Source: Streptomyces sp. ASQP_92
GTDB lineage: Bacteria; Actinomycetota; Actinomycetes; Streptomycetales; Streptomycetaceae
Reading direction: 5' to 3'
Assembly (NCBI RefSeq): GCF_025399895.1
Contig: NZ_JAODUA010000001.1
Location: 372,001-436,000 of the forward strand
DNA: 64,000 nt
The position numbers and the translations under genes were made by a program. Numbering within the stretch: position 1 is the stretch's first letter; each line of letters starts with the position of its first letter. Shown piece by piece: positions 38,196 through 47,224 of this stretch. The notes below the pieces were generated by a model, which was not told the origin of the DNA, searched no databases, and saw only the letters and a list, made by a program, of their open reading frames with translations.

Positions 38196-39242
38196 TCAGC
38201 GGGGGAGGATCACCACATAGGCGGCGGGCTCCCGCTCGGCGGCCGCCATCAGAGCGGTCCGCACCACGGCCGCCTGCTGCTCCAGGCAGTCGCGCAGTTT
38301 CTTCGGCGTGATGTGCACGACGGTGATCCCGAGCCGCTCCAGGGCCTCGCGCTTGCGGGTGCACTCCTTCCACTGCTCGGCCTCCTCCTCCTGGCCCTGC
38401 CGCGGCGCCCGGGTGTCCAGCTCCACCGCCACCGCGTGCTCGGGCCAGTACGCGTCCAGGCCCCCCAGGTGCGGCCCGCCCGGCAGCCGCAGGTCCACGT
38501 TCCACAGCGGGTCCGGCAGGCCGAACCCGCGCACCATCGTGTACAGCCGCTCCTCGGCGATGGAGCGCCCCTCGGCGAGCAGCGCGTCCACCGCGTCCAC
38601 CACATGGTCCCGGGTCAGCAGCCGCGCCTGCGTCAACTCCCGCACGATCGCGGCCGGTTCGGTGTGGCCGCGGCGCACCGCCTCGGTCAGCAGACGGCGT
38701 ACGGCCTCGGCGTCGTCCAGGACCGCGACCGCGTCGGCGAGGGCCCGGGGCACCGGCGCCACCGGCACCCCCGCGATCATCTCCGCGCCGGGCATCGCGT
38801 GCGCCCGCACCAACTGGACACAGCCCGTGGAGCGCAGCCGCCGGGTGCGCGGCACCAGGATGTCGATCCGGTCGAGCGAGAGCAGGGGAGGCGCCGAGGA
38901 GAACCGGTGCAGGGCGAGCGCCGCGAGCCCCGTCACGATGGCCTGTGGAGCCTCTACGGGCGCCGGCTTGCCCTGCTCCGGGATGCCCTTGGCGCGCCCG
39001 GCGGCCGGCCACCCCGCGTACAGCAGCGCGGCATGCAGCCGCTCCTCGCTGGTGGCCGGGCCCGGGTGCAGCACGTACACGCCGGGGAGCAGCTGCTGCC
39101 AGGGGCCGCCGGGACGGCACTGGGCGGCGGTGCGCGCGGCCGAAACCCCGTGCGCGCGGAGCTGGTTGGTCGAGAGCACGCGCCGCTGCACGTCGGTGAG
39201 GTGGCTCAGGGGGCGGGGGGAGAGCGGGGTGTTGTGGTTCAT
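38196..39242 (-). CDS. AbiEi antitoxin-like / DUF559 nuclease-like protein
   Basis: About 348 aa. The first half resembles the AbiEi-type antitoxin fold: a helical DNA-binding start (DVQRRVLSTNQLRAHGVS), then LLPGVYVLHPGPATSEERLHAAL. The C-terminal part looks like a Vsr/DUF559 PD-(D/E)XK domain: EERLYTMVRGFGLPDP, GGLDAYWPEHAVAVELDTRA. The expected second acidic residue and Lys are not obvious, so nuclease activity is uncertain. No AbiEii toxin gene is next to it. A 20-bp palindrome 69-88 nt upstream may be its operator. Such proteins are numerous in actinobacteria and their role is unknown. Confidence 0.65.
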   Translation of the reverse strand: MNHNTPLSPRPLSHLTDVQRRVLSTNQLRAHGVSAARTAAQCRPGGPWQQLLPGVYVLHPGPATSEERLHAALLYAGWPAAGRAKGIPEQGKPAPVEAPQAIVTGLAALALHRFSSAPPLLSLDRIDILVPRTRRLRSTGCVQLVRAHAMPGAEMIAGVPVAPVPRALADAVAVLDDAEAVRRLLTEAVRRGHTEPAAIVRELTQARLLTRDHVVDAVDALLAEGRSIAEERLYTMVRGFGLPDPLWNVDLRLPGGPHLGGLDAYWPEHAVAVELDTRAPRQGQEEEAEQWKECTRKREALERLGITVVHITPKKLRDCLEQQAAVVRTALMAAAEREPAAYVVILPR

Positions 39243-39310
39243 GCGCGGGGTTTTCCGCAGCCGGACCGCCCGCTAACCGCTGTTACAAGGCCGTCGACAA
39301 ACCCGGACAA

Positions 39311-39330
39311 GCCCGTACTAAAGTACGGGC
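39311..39330. promoter_or_regulatory. 20-bp palindrome upstream of the AbiEi-like gene
   Basis: GCCCGTACTAAAGTACGGGC: 9-bp perfect arms around AA, 69-88 nt upstream of the ATG at 39242. It could be an autoregulatory operator, as many AbiEi proteins repress their own promoters through inverted repeats. Confidence 0.5.
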
Positions 39331-39346
39331 GTTCGAGTGCCGATCA

Positions 39347-39368
39347 GGGGGCCCGCTCCCGGGCCCCC
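39347..39368 (-). terminator. terminator after second pepN
   Basis: GGGGGCCCG / CGGGCCCCC, 9-bp perfect stem with a CTCC loop, 11 nt beyond the stop codon of the aminopeptidase gene. Confidence 0.75.
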
Positions 39369-39378
39369 CGAACGGGTG

Positions 39379-41958
39379 TCAGCGGCCGGCGGCCGCCGCG
39401 TCGCAGGCCTGGCCGCGCAGGGTGCGCGCCAGGTCGTCGCGGGCTTCGAGGACCAGGCGGCGCAGCGCCGGAGCGGCGCCCTCGTGCGCGGCGAGCCACG
39501 CGTCCGTCGCCGACAGCGTCGCCTCGTCGTCCTGGAGCCCGGGGAACAGGCCCTTGACGACGTCCATCCCGATCTGGATCGAACGCTCGGCCCAGACCCG
39601 CTCGATCGCCTCGAAGTACTTCGGGACGTACGGGGCGGTCAGTTCGCGCTGCGACGGCTGGGCGAAGCCCGAAATCGTCGCCTCCACCAGGGCGTTGGAC
39701 AACGTGTCCGACTCCACGACCTGCGCCCAGGCCTGCGCCTTGACCGCGGCGGAGGGACGCGCGGCCAGACAGCGCACCTGGTGGCGCTTGCCGGAGGCGG
39801 TGTCGTCACGGGCCAGCTCCGCGTCGACGGCGCCCCCGTCGACGACGCCGTGCGTGGCCAGCGGTTCGAGCAGCGTCCAGCGCAGCTCCTGGTCCACCTC
39901 CAGGCCGTCGATCTTCGCCGAGCCCGCGAGCAGCCCCTGGAGCAACTGGAAGTCGGAGCCGGAGGTGGCCGTCGCCGCGAAGAAGCGGGCCCAGGTGAGC
40001 TGGTGCTGGCTGCCCGGCTCGGCGAGGCGCAGCTCGCGCAGGGCGCCCGCGGCGAGCAGCGCCCCGCCCTCGGCGCGCCAGGCCGGTGCCGCGTAGTGCG
40101 TGACCGCCGACCGGGCCCAGGCGTGCAGCATCTGGAGCACGCCGATGTCGGACTCGCGCCCCGCGTGCGCGAGGACGAGCGCCACGAAGTCACGGGCCGG
40201 CATGAGCGCGTCGCGCGTCAGGTTCCACAGCGCCGACCAGCACAGGGCACGCGCCAACGGGTCGCTGATGTCGCCGAGGTGGGCGCGCAAGGTGGCGAGC
40301 GAACCCTCGTCGAAGCGGATCTTGCAGTAGGTCAGGTCGTCGTCGTTGACCAGGATCAGATCGGGGCGCTCGCATCCGGCGAGCTCGGCCACGACGGTGC
40401 GCGGGCCCTCGACGTCCACCTCCGCGCGGGCGTAGCGCACGAGCGCGCCCGACTCGTTGCGGTACAGGCCCACCGCGACCCGGTGCGGGCGCAGCTCCGG
40501 GTGGGAGTCCGCGGCCTCCTGGATGACGGCCAGTTCGGTGACACGGTCCCCGGCGTCGTAAGTGGCCACCGGCGTAAGGGAGTTGACGCCCGCCGTCTGG
40601 AGCCAGGAGCGCGACCAGGTGGTCATGTCGCGGCCCGACACCTCTTCGAGCACCGACAGCAGATCGCCCAGGCGGGTGTTGCCGTAGGCGTGCCGCTTGA
40701 AGTACCGCCGGGCGCCTTCGAGGAAGTCGTCCCGGCCGACGTAGGCGACGAGCTGCTTGAGCACCGAGGCGCCCTTGGCGTAGGTGATCCCGTCGAAGTT
40801 GAGCTTGGCGTCCTCCAGGTCACGGATGTCGGCCGTGATCGGATGCGTGGACGGCAGCTGGTCGGCCCGGTAGGCCCACGCCTTGCGGTTGTTGGCGAAG
40901 GTCACCCAGCTGTTGGTGAAGCGGGTCGCCTCGGCCTGCGAGAAGGAGCCCATGAAGTCGGCGAAGGACTCCTTGAGCCACAGGTCGTCCCACCACACCA
41001 TGGTGACCAGGTCGCCGAACCACATGTGCGCCATCTCGTGCAGGATGACGTTGGCCCGGCGCTCGTAGGCGGCCTGGGTCACCTTGCCGCGGTAGATGTA
41101 CTCCTCGCGGAACGTCACCAGGCCCGGGTTCTCCATGGCGCCCAGGTTGTACTCGGGCACGAACGCCTGGTCGTACTTCCCGAACGGGTACGGGAAGTCG
41201 AAGTGGTCGTGGAAGAAGTCCAGGCCCTGCTTGGTGACCAGGAAGACGTCATCGGCGTCGAAGTGCTTGGCGAGCCCCTTGCGGCACATCGCGCCGAGCG
41301 GGATCTCCAGGGTGCGGCCGTCGTCGAAGGCGCGCGTGTAGGTGTCGGTGACGTAGTGGTAGGGGCCCGCCACCACACAGGTGATGTACGTCGAGATCGG
41401 CTCGGTCGCCGCGAAGCGCCAGACGCGGTCGGCCTCCTGGCCACCGGCGCCGTTGGACCACACCGTCCAGCCCTCGGGGGCCTGCGCCTCGAAGACGAAG
41501 GGGGCCTTGAGGTCGGGCTGTTCGAAGTTCGCGAACACCCGTCGGGAGTCGGCCGGTTCGTACTGCGTGTAGAGGTAGACCTCGCCGTCCTCCGGGTCGA
41601 CGAAGCGGTGCATGCCCTCGCCGGTCCTGCTGTAGGCGCACTGCGCGTCGACCACCAGGACGTTCTCCTCGGCGAGGTCGTCCAGGGCGATCCGGTTGCC
41701 GTCGAAGACCTTCGCCGGGTCGAGCGCGCGGCCGTTGAGGCTGACCGAGGTCACCGACGGGGCGATGAGGTCGGCGAAGGTGGCGGCGCCGGGGCGGCGG
41801 GAGCGGAAGCGGATCGTGGTCAGCGACCGGAAGGTGCGGGGCCCGTCCGGGGCGTCCCCGACGGCGGACCGCAGGTCGAGAGAGACGTGGTAGCCCTCGA
41901 CGGACAGCAGCTCGGCCCGCTCGCGGGCCTCGTCGCGGGACAGATTCTCACCGGGCAC
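39379..41958 (-). CDS. pepN: aminopeptidase N, M1 family (second copy)
   Basis: About 859 aa. The start is GTG 41958: AAAGGAG lies 5 nt upstream, whereas the GTG at 41964 overlaps that site, and the resulting N-terminus (PGENLSRDEARERAELL) lines up with the other PepN (PGTNLTREEAQRRAALL). GAMEN-type motif LGAMENPG (about 276), zinc site HEMAH and WLKE (about 306-330), YAKGASVLKQLVAYVG. The same domain order and length as the protein at 27435, but clearly diverged, so an old duplication. Cytoplasmic peptide trimming is the inferred role for both. Confidence 0.93.
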   Translation of the reverse strand: MPGENLSRDEARERAELLSVEGYHVSLDLRSAVGDAPDGPRTFRSLTTIRFRSRRPGAATFADLIAPSVTSVSLNGRALDPAKVFDGNRIALDDLAEENVLVVDAQCAYSRTGEGMHRFVDPEDGEVYLYTQYEPADSRRVFANFEQPDLKAPFVFEAQAPEGWTVWSNGAGGQEADRVWRFAATEPISTYITCVVAGPYHYVTDTYTRAFDDGRTLEIPLGAMCRKGLAKHFDADDVFLVTKQGLDFFHDHFDFPYPFGKYDQAFVPEYNLGAMENPGLVTFREEYIYRGKVTQAAYERRANVILHEMAHMWFGDLVTMVWWDDLWLKESFADFMGSFSQAEATRFTNSWVTFANNRKAWAYRADQLPSTHPITADIRDLEDAKLNFDGITYAKGASVLKQLVAYVGRDDFLEGARRYFKRHAYGNTRLGDLLSVLEEVSGRDMTTWSRSWLQTAGVNSLTPVATYDAGDRVTELAVIQEAADSHPELRPHRVAVGLYRNESGALVRYARAEVDVEGPRTVVAELAGCERPDLILVNDDDLTYCKIRFDEGSLATLRAHLGDISDPLARALCWSALWNLTRDALMPARDFVALVLAHAGRESDIGVLQMLHAWARSAVTHYAAPAWRAEGGALLAAGALRELRLAEPGSQHQLTWARFFAATATSGSDFQLLQGLLAGSAKIDGLEVDQELRWTLLEPLATHGVVDGGAVDAELARDDTASGKRHQVRCLAARPSAAVKAQAWAQVVESDTLSNALVEATISGFAQPSQRELTAPYVPKYFEAIERVWAERSIQIGMDVVKGLFPGLQDDEATLSATDAWLAAHEGAAPALRRLVLEARDDLARTLRGQACDAAAAGR

Positions 41959-42148
41959 GGGCACTCCTTTGTGTCTCGTTCGAACGGCTTCGATCCTCCC
42001 ATGCCGCCGGCTCGGTGGAAGAGCGCGGAGATGAGCGGCCGAAAAGGGCGCGGGGCGGAATGGTTTCGGCGGCCGCCGGTGTTCCGCCGTACAGACACGT
42101 GTTTTTTTGACGTTGCCCGATGCTCAGCGCCGTTGCCCGAGGAGAGAC

Positions 42149-42799
42149 ATGTCCGAGTCCGCCAAGACCCCCGTCGACTTCTGGTTCGACCCCCTCTGCC
42201 CCTGGGCGTGGATGACCTCGCGCTGGATGCTGGAGGTAGAGAAGGTCCGTGACGTCGAGGTGCGCTGGCACGTGATGAGCCTCGCCGTCCTCAACGAGGA
42301 CCGCCTGGACGAACTGCCCGCGGAGTACGCCGAGAACATGCGGCCCGGCGGCAAGGCCTGGGGGCCGGTGCGCGTGGTGGTCGCGGCGCGCGAGCTGCAC
42401 GGCGACGACGTCGTCGGCCCGCTCTACACCGCACTCGGCACCCGCATCCACAACGAGGGCCTCGGGGTGACCCGCGATGCCGTCGCCGCCGCGCTCAAGG
42501 ACGTGGACCTGCCGGCCGACCTCATCGACTACATCGACCGGGACACCTACGACGTCCAGCTCCGGGCCTCCCACAAGGAGGGCATCGAGAAGGTCGGCCA
42601 GGACGTCGGCACCCCCGTCATCGCGGTGCCGGGCGCGGACGGCGAGCAGATCGCCTTCTTCGGCCCGGTCGTCACCCCCGCCCCCCAGGGCGAGGCCGCG
42701 GCCAAGCTGTGGGACGGCACGCTGCTGGTCGCCGCGACTCCCGGCTTCTACGAGCTCAAGCGCAGCCGCAGCAAGGGCCCGGACTTCAGCAACCTCTGA
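42149..42799 (+). CDS. DsbA-like, mycothiol-dependent nitroreductase homologue
   Basis: About 216 aa, thioredoxin fold with a helical insert. The sequence follows the Mycobacterium tuberculosis Rv2466c family closely: FWFDPLCPWAWMTSRW, VMSLAVLNE, AWGPVRVVVAA, GTPVIAVPG and KLWDGT. Rv2466c is a mycothiol-dependent nitroreductase with a CPWC site (known). Here the second Cys is Ala (CPWA, 17-20), leaving one Cys that could still form a mixed disulfide with mycothiol. GGAGAG is just upstream of the ATG. A direct repeat CGTTGCCCGA (42111, 42131) precedes it. Confidence 0.82.
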   Translation: MSESAKTPVDFWFDPLCPWAWMTSRWMLEVEKVRDVEVRWHVMSLAVLNEDRLDELPAEYAENMRPGGKAWGPVRVVVAARELHGDDVVGPLYTALGTRIHNEGLGVTRDAVAAALKDVDLPADLIDYIDRDTYDVQLRASHKEGIEKVGQDVGTPVIAVPGADGEQIAFFGPVVTPAPQGEAAAKLWDGTLLVAATPGFYELKRSRSKGPDFSNL

Positions 42800-42840
42800 C
42801 CCCTCTGCGGGGCGCCCTACGGGCGGGGCCTGCGACCCCG

Positions 42841-43062
42841 GGTGCCCTACCCCGGGGCTCCGCCCCAGACCCCGTTCGCGCCTGAACGGCGCTCGTCCTC
42901 AATCGCCGGACAGGCTGAAATGCCCGATGCGGGCCAGCACCAACCCGCTAGGGGCGCGGGGAACTGCGCGAGAAGCGAGCACGGTCCGCAGCCGAAACCG
43001 GGCCTTCCTGGGGCTCCGCCCCAGACCCCGTTCGCGCCTGAACGGCGCGGTGAAGGCGGCGG
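42841..43062 (+). repeat. intergenic repeat cluster with one 20-bp unit and two hairpins
   Basis: Between the DsbA-like gene and sodF: a CGGGGCTCCGCCCCA hairpin near 42853, the sequence block GTTCGCGCCTGAACGGCG, a GGGGCGCGGGGAACTGCGCG unit at 42951-42970, and a second TGGGGCTCCGCCCCA hairpin (43009-43023) followed by the same GTTCGCGCCTGAACGGCG block. No gene is seen. Confidence 0.78.
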
Positions 43063-43080
43063 GCGTGCCGCGGCGTACGC

Positions 43081-43119
43081 GACCGGCCCCCGCGAGTCAT
43101 GTCCTCGCGGGGGCCGGTC
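43081..43119. terminator. bidirectional terminator before sodF 3' end
   Basis: Perfect 16-bp stem GACCGGCCCCCGCGAG and its complement with loop TCATGTC, between the convergent DsbA-like gene and sodF. Confidence 0.85.
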
Positions 43120-43199
43120 GTTCCATCCGCCCGCACGTGAAGGGTGAGAAGACGATCACGAGCAGGACGTCCGTGGCGCCTCGGACGGCGCCGGGTTCC

Positions 43200-43841
43200 T
43201 CAGGGGGCCAGGATCAGGTTGTTGCCGGCCTGCTTGGCGGCGGCGTAACGCTTCGCCACGTCCTGCCAGTTGACGACCCGCCACATCGCCTCGATGAAGT
43301 CGACCTTCTGGTTCTTGTACTGGAGGTAGAAGGCGTGCTCCCAGGCGTCGAAGACCAGGATCGGGGTCGAGCCCTGGCCCACGTTGCCCTGGTGGTCGTA
43401 GATCTGCTCGACCACCAGGCGGCCGCTGATCGGCTCGTAGGCGAGGACGCCCCAGCCCGAACCCTGCGTCGTCGCCGAGGCCTTGGTGAGCTGGGCCTTG
43501 AATTTGGCGAAGGAGCCGAAGGACTCGGCGATGGCGTCGGCCAGCTCGCCGGTGCCGTCCTTCTCCAGGGGCTCGCCGCCGCCGTCACCCGTCATGTTGT
43601 GCCAGTAGATCGAGTGCAGGATGTGGCCGGAGAGGTGGAACGCGAGGTTCTTCTCCAGGCCGTTGATCGCGCCCCAGGAGTCCTTGTCGCGCGCCTCGGC
43701 GAGCTGCTCCAGGGTGTCGTTCGCGCCCTTCACGTACGCCGCGTGGTGCTTGTCATGGTGCAGCTCGATGATCTCCGGGCTGATGACGGGTTCGAGCGCC
43801 GCGTAGTCGTACGGAAGTTCAGGAAGCGTGTAAATGGCCAT
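43200..43841 (-). CDS. sodF: Fe-type superoxide dismutase
   Basis: About 213 aa, Fe/Mn superoxide dismutase fold. Metal ligands are H28 in ELHHDKHH, H76 in [11 protein letters not shown] and the Asp and His of [22 protein letters not shown] is the usual loop of the Streptomyces iron enzyme. It converts superoxide to peroxide in the cytoplasm. GGAGGGC lies 7 nt before the ATG. In S. coelicolor sodF is repressed by the nickel regulator Nur when nickel allows SodN to be used (known), and a Nur-like box stands upstream here. Confidence 0.93.
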   Translation of the reverse strand: MAIYTLPELPYDYAALEPVISPEIIELHHDKHHAAYVKGANDTLEQLAEARDKDSWGAINGLEKNLAFHLSGHILHSIYWHNMTGDGGGEPLEKDGTGELADAIAESFGSFAKFKAQLTKASATTQGSGWGVLAYEPISGRLVVEQIYDHQGNVGQGSTPILVFDAWEHAFYLQYKNQKVDFIEAMWRVVNWQDVAKRYAAAKQAGNNLILAP

Positions 43842-43876
43842 GTCCGAGCCCTCCGACTGCTCACTGCGAATGCTTA

Positions 43877-43893
43877 TTGCAAGCGATGTGCAA
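43877..43893. promoter_or_regulatory. candidate Nur box of sodF
   Basis: TTGCAAGCGATGTGCAA, 36-52 nt upstream of the sodF ATG. It fits the TGCAA-N5-TTGCA type Nur motif (TGCAA, GCGAT, GTGCA) as I remember it; one half-site differs by one base. Confidence 0.6.
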
Positions 43894-44036
43894 GTGCACG
43901 GTATCAGCAGCAGTACGTTCGAAGGGTGCAGGGTGGCCGCAGGAAAAAGTCCCGCGCCCGGGGCCAGGGGCCGCCGGACGCAGGACTGTTGGAGGAGAAG
44001 GGGGGAAGGGGGAGAAGGAGGAGTGGGAGGAGAGGG

Positions 44037-45446
44037 TCAGGCTTCGAGCGGCGCCTGCCGGCTCGTGCGCTGACGGATGTAGCCGACGATCGCGAGCGCC
44101 AGGGTGAGCCCGCCCGTGTAGTAGAGCTGGACCCGGGTGCCGTCCTCGCGGGCCATCAGCACGAAGACCACCGCCATGCCGACCAGCGCGACCCAGGTGA
44201 GCCACGGGTACAGCCACATCCGCACGACCAGCTTCGCCGGCGCCTCGCGCTCCAGGCGCCGGCGCAGCAGCAACTGGGAGACGGCGATGAAGAACCAGAC
44301 GACCAGGATGATCGCGCCGATGGTGTTCAGGAGCCACTGGAAGATGTCGTCCGGGCGCCAGTAGCTCAGCAGCACGCACACGAAGCCGAAGGCCGAGGAG
44401 GTGAGCACCGCCACCCGGGGCACCCCGCCGGAGATCCTGCCCAGCACCTTGGGCCCCTGGCCGCGCGAGACGAGCGAGCCGGCCATGCGTGAGGCGCCGT
44501 AGATGTTGGCGTTCATCGCCGACAGCAGGGCGACCAGGATCACGACGTTCATGATGTGGCTCGCGGCCGGGATGCCGAGGTGGTCCAGGGTCGCGACGTA
44601 GGGGCCGTTGGTGGCGATGTCCTTGGCCGTCCACGGCAGCAGCGTCACGACGACGGCCATCGAGCCGATGTAGAAGATCGCGATCCGCCACATCGCGGTG
44701 CGCACGGCCTTCGCGACGCCCTGGACGGGGTGTTCGGACTCGGCCGCGGCGATGGTGACCGTCTCCAGGCCGCCGTACGCGAAGACGGAGGCGAGCAGTC
44801 CGACGATGAGGCCCTCGCTGCCGTTGGGCATGAAGCCGCCCTGGCCGGTGAGGTTGGTCAGGCCCGGGGCGCTGGTGTCCGGCAGGACGCCCACGATCGC
44901 GAGGACGCCGATGACCAGGAAGAGGACGATCGCGCCGATCTTCAGCGCGGCGAACCAGAACTCGAACTCGCCGAAGTTCTTCACGGCCGCCAGATTGGTG
45001 CCGCAGAACAGCAGCATGAACAGGGCCACCAGCGCCCACTCCGGCACACCCGGCAGCCAGCCGTGCACGATGCCGGCGGCGCCGATGCCCTCCAGGCCGA
45101 CGGCCACGCACAGCAGGAACCAGAAGGCCCAGCCGGCGGTGAACCCGGCCCAGGGGCCCATCGCCCGCTCGGCGTGGACCGAGAAGGAGCCGGAGGCGGG
45201 GTTGGCGGCCGACATCTCGCCCAGCATGCGCATCACGAGCATGACCAGGGCGCCGGATATCGCGTAGGCCAGGATGATGGAGGGCCCGGCCGCGGCGATC
45301 GCGGTGCCGGAGCCGACGAAGAGCCCCGCGCCGATGACACCGCCGAGGGCGATCATCGACAGATGGCGCTGCTTGAGGCCATGGGAGAGCGGAGAGTCGG
45401 CCGTCAGCCGGCTGTCCTCCGGCGCGGGCGCGGTTGTCCGAGACAT
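44037..45446 (-). CDS. amino-acid permease, APC family
   Basis: About 469 aa, 12 TM helices. Substrate loop GGVIGAGLFVGSG in TM1, MLGEMSAANPASGSF, and FGEFEFWFAALKIGAIVLF in the middle are typical of the GABA permease/AAT (2.A.3.1) subgroup. Proton-driven uptake of an amino acid is predicted; which one is unknown. ATG 45446 chosen (AGGG 7 nt away); ATG 45452 sits too close to the ribosome site. It is arranged in tandem with the next permease gene, to which it is a paralogue. Confidence 0.88.
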   Translation of the reverse strand: MSRTTAPAPEDSRLTADSPLSHGLKQRHLSMIALGGVIGAGLFVGSGTAIAAAGPSIILAYAISGALVMLVMRMLGEMSAANPASGSFSVHAERAMGPWAGFTAGWAFWFLLCVAVGLEGIGAAGIVHGWLPGVPEWALVALFMLLFCGTNLAAVKNFGEFEFWFAALKIGAIVLFLVIGVLAIVGVLPDTSAPGLTNLTGQGGFMPNGSEGLIVGLLASVFAYGGLETVTIAAAESEHPVQGVAKAVRTAMWRIAIFYIGSMAVVVTLLPWTAKDIATNGPYVATLDHLGIPAASHIMNVVILVALLSAMNANIYGASRMAGSLVSRGQGPKVLGRISGGVPRVAVLTSSAFGFVCVLLSYWRPDDIFQWLLNTIGAIILVVWFFIAVSQLLLRRRLEREAPAKLVVRMWLYPWLTWVALVGMAVVFVLMAREDGTRVQLYYTGGLTLALAIVGYIRQRTSRQAPLEA

Positions 45447-45597
45447 GGGCATGCCCTGTTCAGTAGCTGATCCACCGGGTCGGCGGGACGGAGCCCACAG
45501 TCTTAGGGCGGCCCCGCTCGGAGGGAACACCCGACCGCTATGCGGACACCCGACTCACACAGCGTGAAGGAACGCGCGCGCTTTGTTCACCTCGGCT

Positions 45598-46965
45598 TCA
45601 CACGCGGCGCGTCCTCAACTCCCGTACCCCCGCCACCAGAAGCACCACCGCGGTGGCCCCCGCCGACCACAGCACCTGCGGCCGCGCCGTCGCGTCGAAC
45701 AGCATCAGGACGAGCACCGCGGCCATCGCGGCGAGCGCGGCCCAACTGAGATACGGGAAGGCCCACATCCGTAGCGTCAGGGTCTCGGGTGCCTCGCGCT
45801 CGATGCGCCGGCGAAGCCGCACCTGTGACAGGGCGATCAGCGCCCAGACGAACAGCAGGACCGCGCCGACCGCGTTGAGCATGTAGAGGAACACCGAGTC
45901 CGGCCACTTCAGGTTCAGCAGCACCGAGACGAAGCCGAAGGCGACCGACGCCAGCACCGCACGGCGCGGGACCCCGCCCCCCGAAACCCGCAGCAGCCCC
46001 CGGGGCGCCTCGCCCCGCTCGGCGAGCGAGAAGATCATGCGCGAGGAGCCGTACAGATTGGCGTTCAGGGCGGAGAGCAGGGCCACGAACACCACGATGT
46101 TCATGATCTGGCCGGCCGACGGGATGCCGATCGAGTCGAGGACGGCGACATAGGGGCTCTGGCCCGGCTTCATCGAGGTCCACGGCAGCAGCGTGACGAT
46201 GACCAGCATCGAGCCCACATAGAAGAAGAGGATGCGCCACACCGCGCTGCGCACCGCGCGCCCGACCGCGCGCACCGGGTCGTCCGACTCGGCCGCGGCG
46301 ATGGTGACGACCTCAAGACCCCCGAACGCGAAGATCACCGCGAGCACCCCCGAGACGACCCCGCTCCAGCCGGCGGGCAGGAACCCGCCCCGCCCGGTCA
46401 GATTGGACAGGCCCACCGCCGAGGTGTCGGGCAGCACCCCGAAGACCGCGAGGAGCCCGAGCACCAGGAACGCGACGATCGCGAAGATCTTCAGCGCGGC
46501 GAACCAGAACTCGAACTCGCCGAAGTTCTTGACCGCGGCCAGATTGGCCCCGGTGAACACCACCATGAAGATCAGCACCCAGGCCCACTGCGGCACCCCC
46601 GGCGCCCACCCATGGGCGATCTTCGCGGCGCCGGTCGCCTCCACGGCGAGCACGACCACCAGCAGGAACCAGTAGAGCCAGCCCACGCTGAACCCGGCCC
46701 AGCGGCCGAGCGCGCGCTCCGCGTGCACCGAGAACGAGCCCGAGGCGGGCATCGCCGCCGACATCTCGCCCAGCATCCGCATCACCAGCATCGCGATCGT
46801 GCCCGCGATCAGATACGAGACGACGATGCCGGGGCCCGCCACCGCGATCCCGGCACCCGACCCCACGAAGAGCCCCGCACCGATCACCCCGCCGAGGCCG
46901 AGCATGGTCAGATGGCGCTGCTTCAGCCCGTGCGAGAGGGGCTCCGCGGGCAAGGAGTCGTGCAT
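45598..46965 (-). CDS. amino-acid permease, APC family (tandem paralogue)
   Basis: About 455 aa, 12 TM helices. It shares long blocks with the protein at 44037: SHGLKQRHL, GGVIGAGLFVGSG, AAVKNFGEFEFWFAALKI and LNANLYGSSRM. The two genes are tandem paralogues with separate promoters, since 151 bp and no terminator lie between them. A shared GGANCCYACAGTCT block lies 26 nt (here) and 44 nt (other gene) upstream of the starts. Substrate unknown. Confidence 0.88.
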   Translation of the reverse strand: MHDSLPAEPLSHGLKQRHLTMLGLGGVIGAGLFVGSGAGIAVAGPGIVVSYLIAGTIAMLVMRMLGEMSAAMPASGSFSVHAERALGRWAGFSVGWLYWFLLVVVLAVEATGAAKIAHGWAPGVPQWAWVLIFMVVFTGANLAAVKNFGEFEFWFAALKIFAIVAFLVLGLLAVFGVLPDTSAVGLSNLTGRGGFLPAGWSGVVSGVLAVIFAFGGLEVVTIAAAESDDPVRAVGRAVRSAVWRILFFYVGSMLVIVTLLPWTSMKPGQSPYVAVLDSIGIPSAGQIMNIVVFVALLSALNANLYGSSRMIFSLAERGEAPRGLLRVSGGGVPRRAVLASVAFGFVSVLLNLKWPDSVFLYMLNAVGAVLLFVWALIALSQVRLRRRIEREAPETLTLRMWAFPYLSWAALAAMAAVLVLMLFDATARPQVLWSAGATAVVLLVAGVRELRTRRV

Positions 46966-47224
46966 GGCGCTCGTAACTTTCGGTTTATGGGGAACCTACA
47001 GTCTCGCCGAGTGGCGACCCCGGGCGCAAAAGGGATACCCGAGCCCTTCGCCGTAGTGACGAGGGTCACGCCGCTCGGCGCATGAATCCCGCGCTTTGTC
47101 CGGACCCCACCAAGGCTCCAACACCCGCTTTGTGGGCGGCTGCTGGTGATCCAGCGAGATTCAGTGGGCTAACGTCACCGTGTCCCCAGCACGTACCGCC
47201 ACCTCAGAACCCGCCGGAGTCCCG

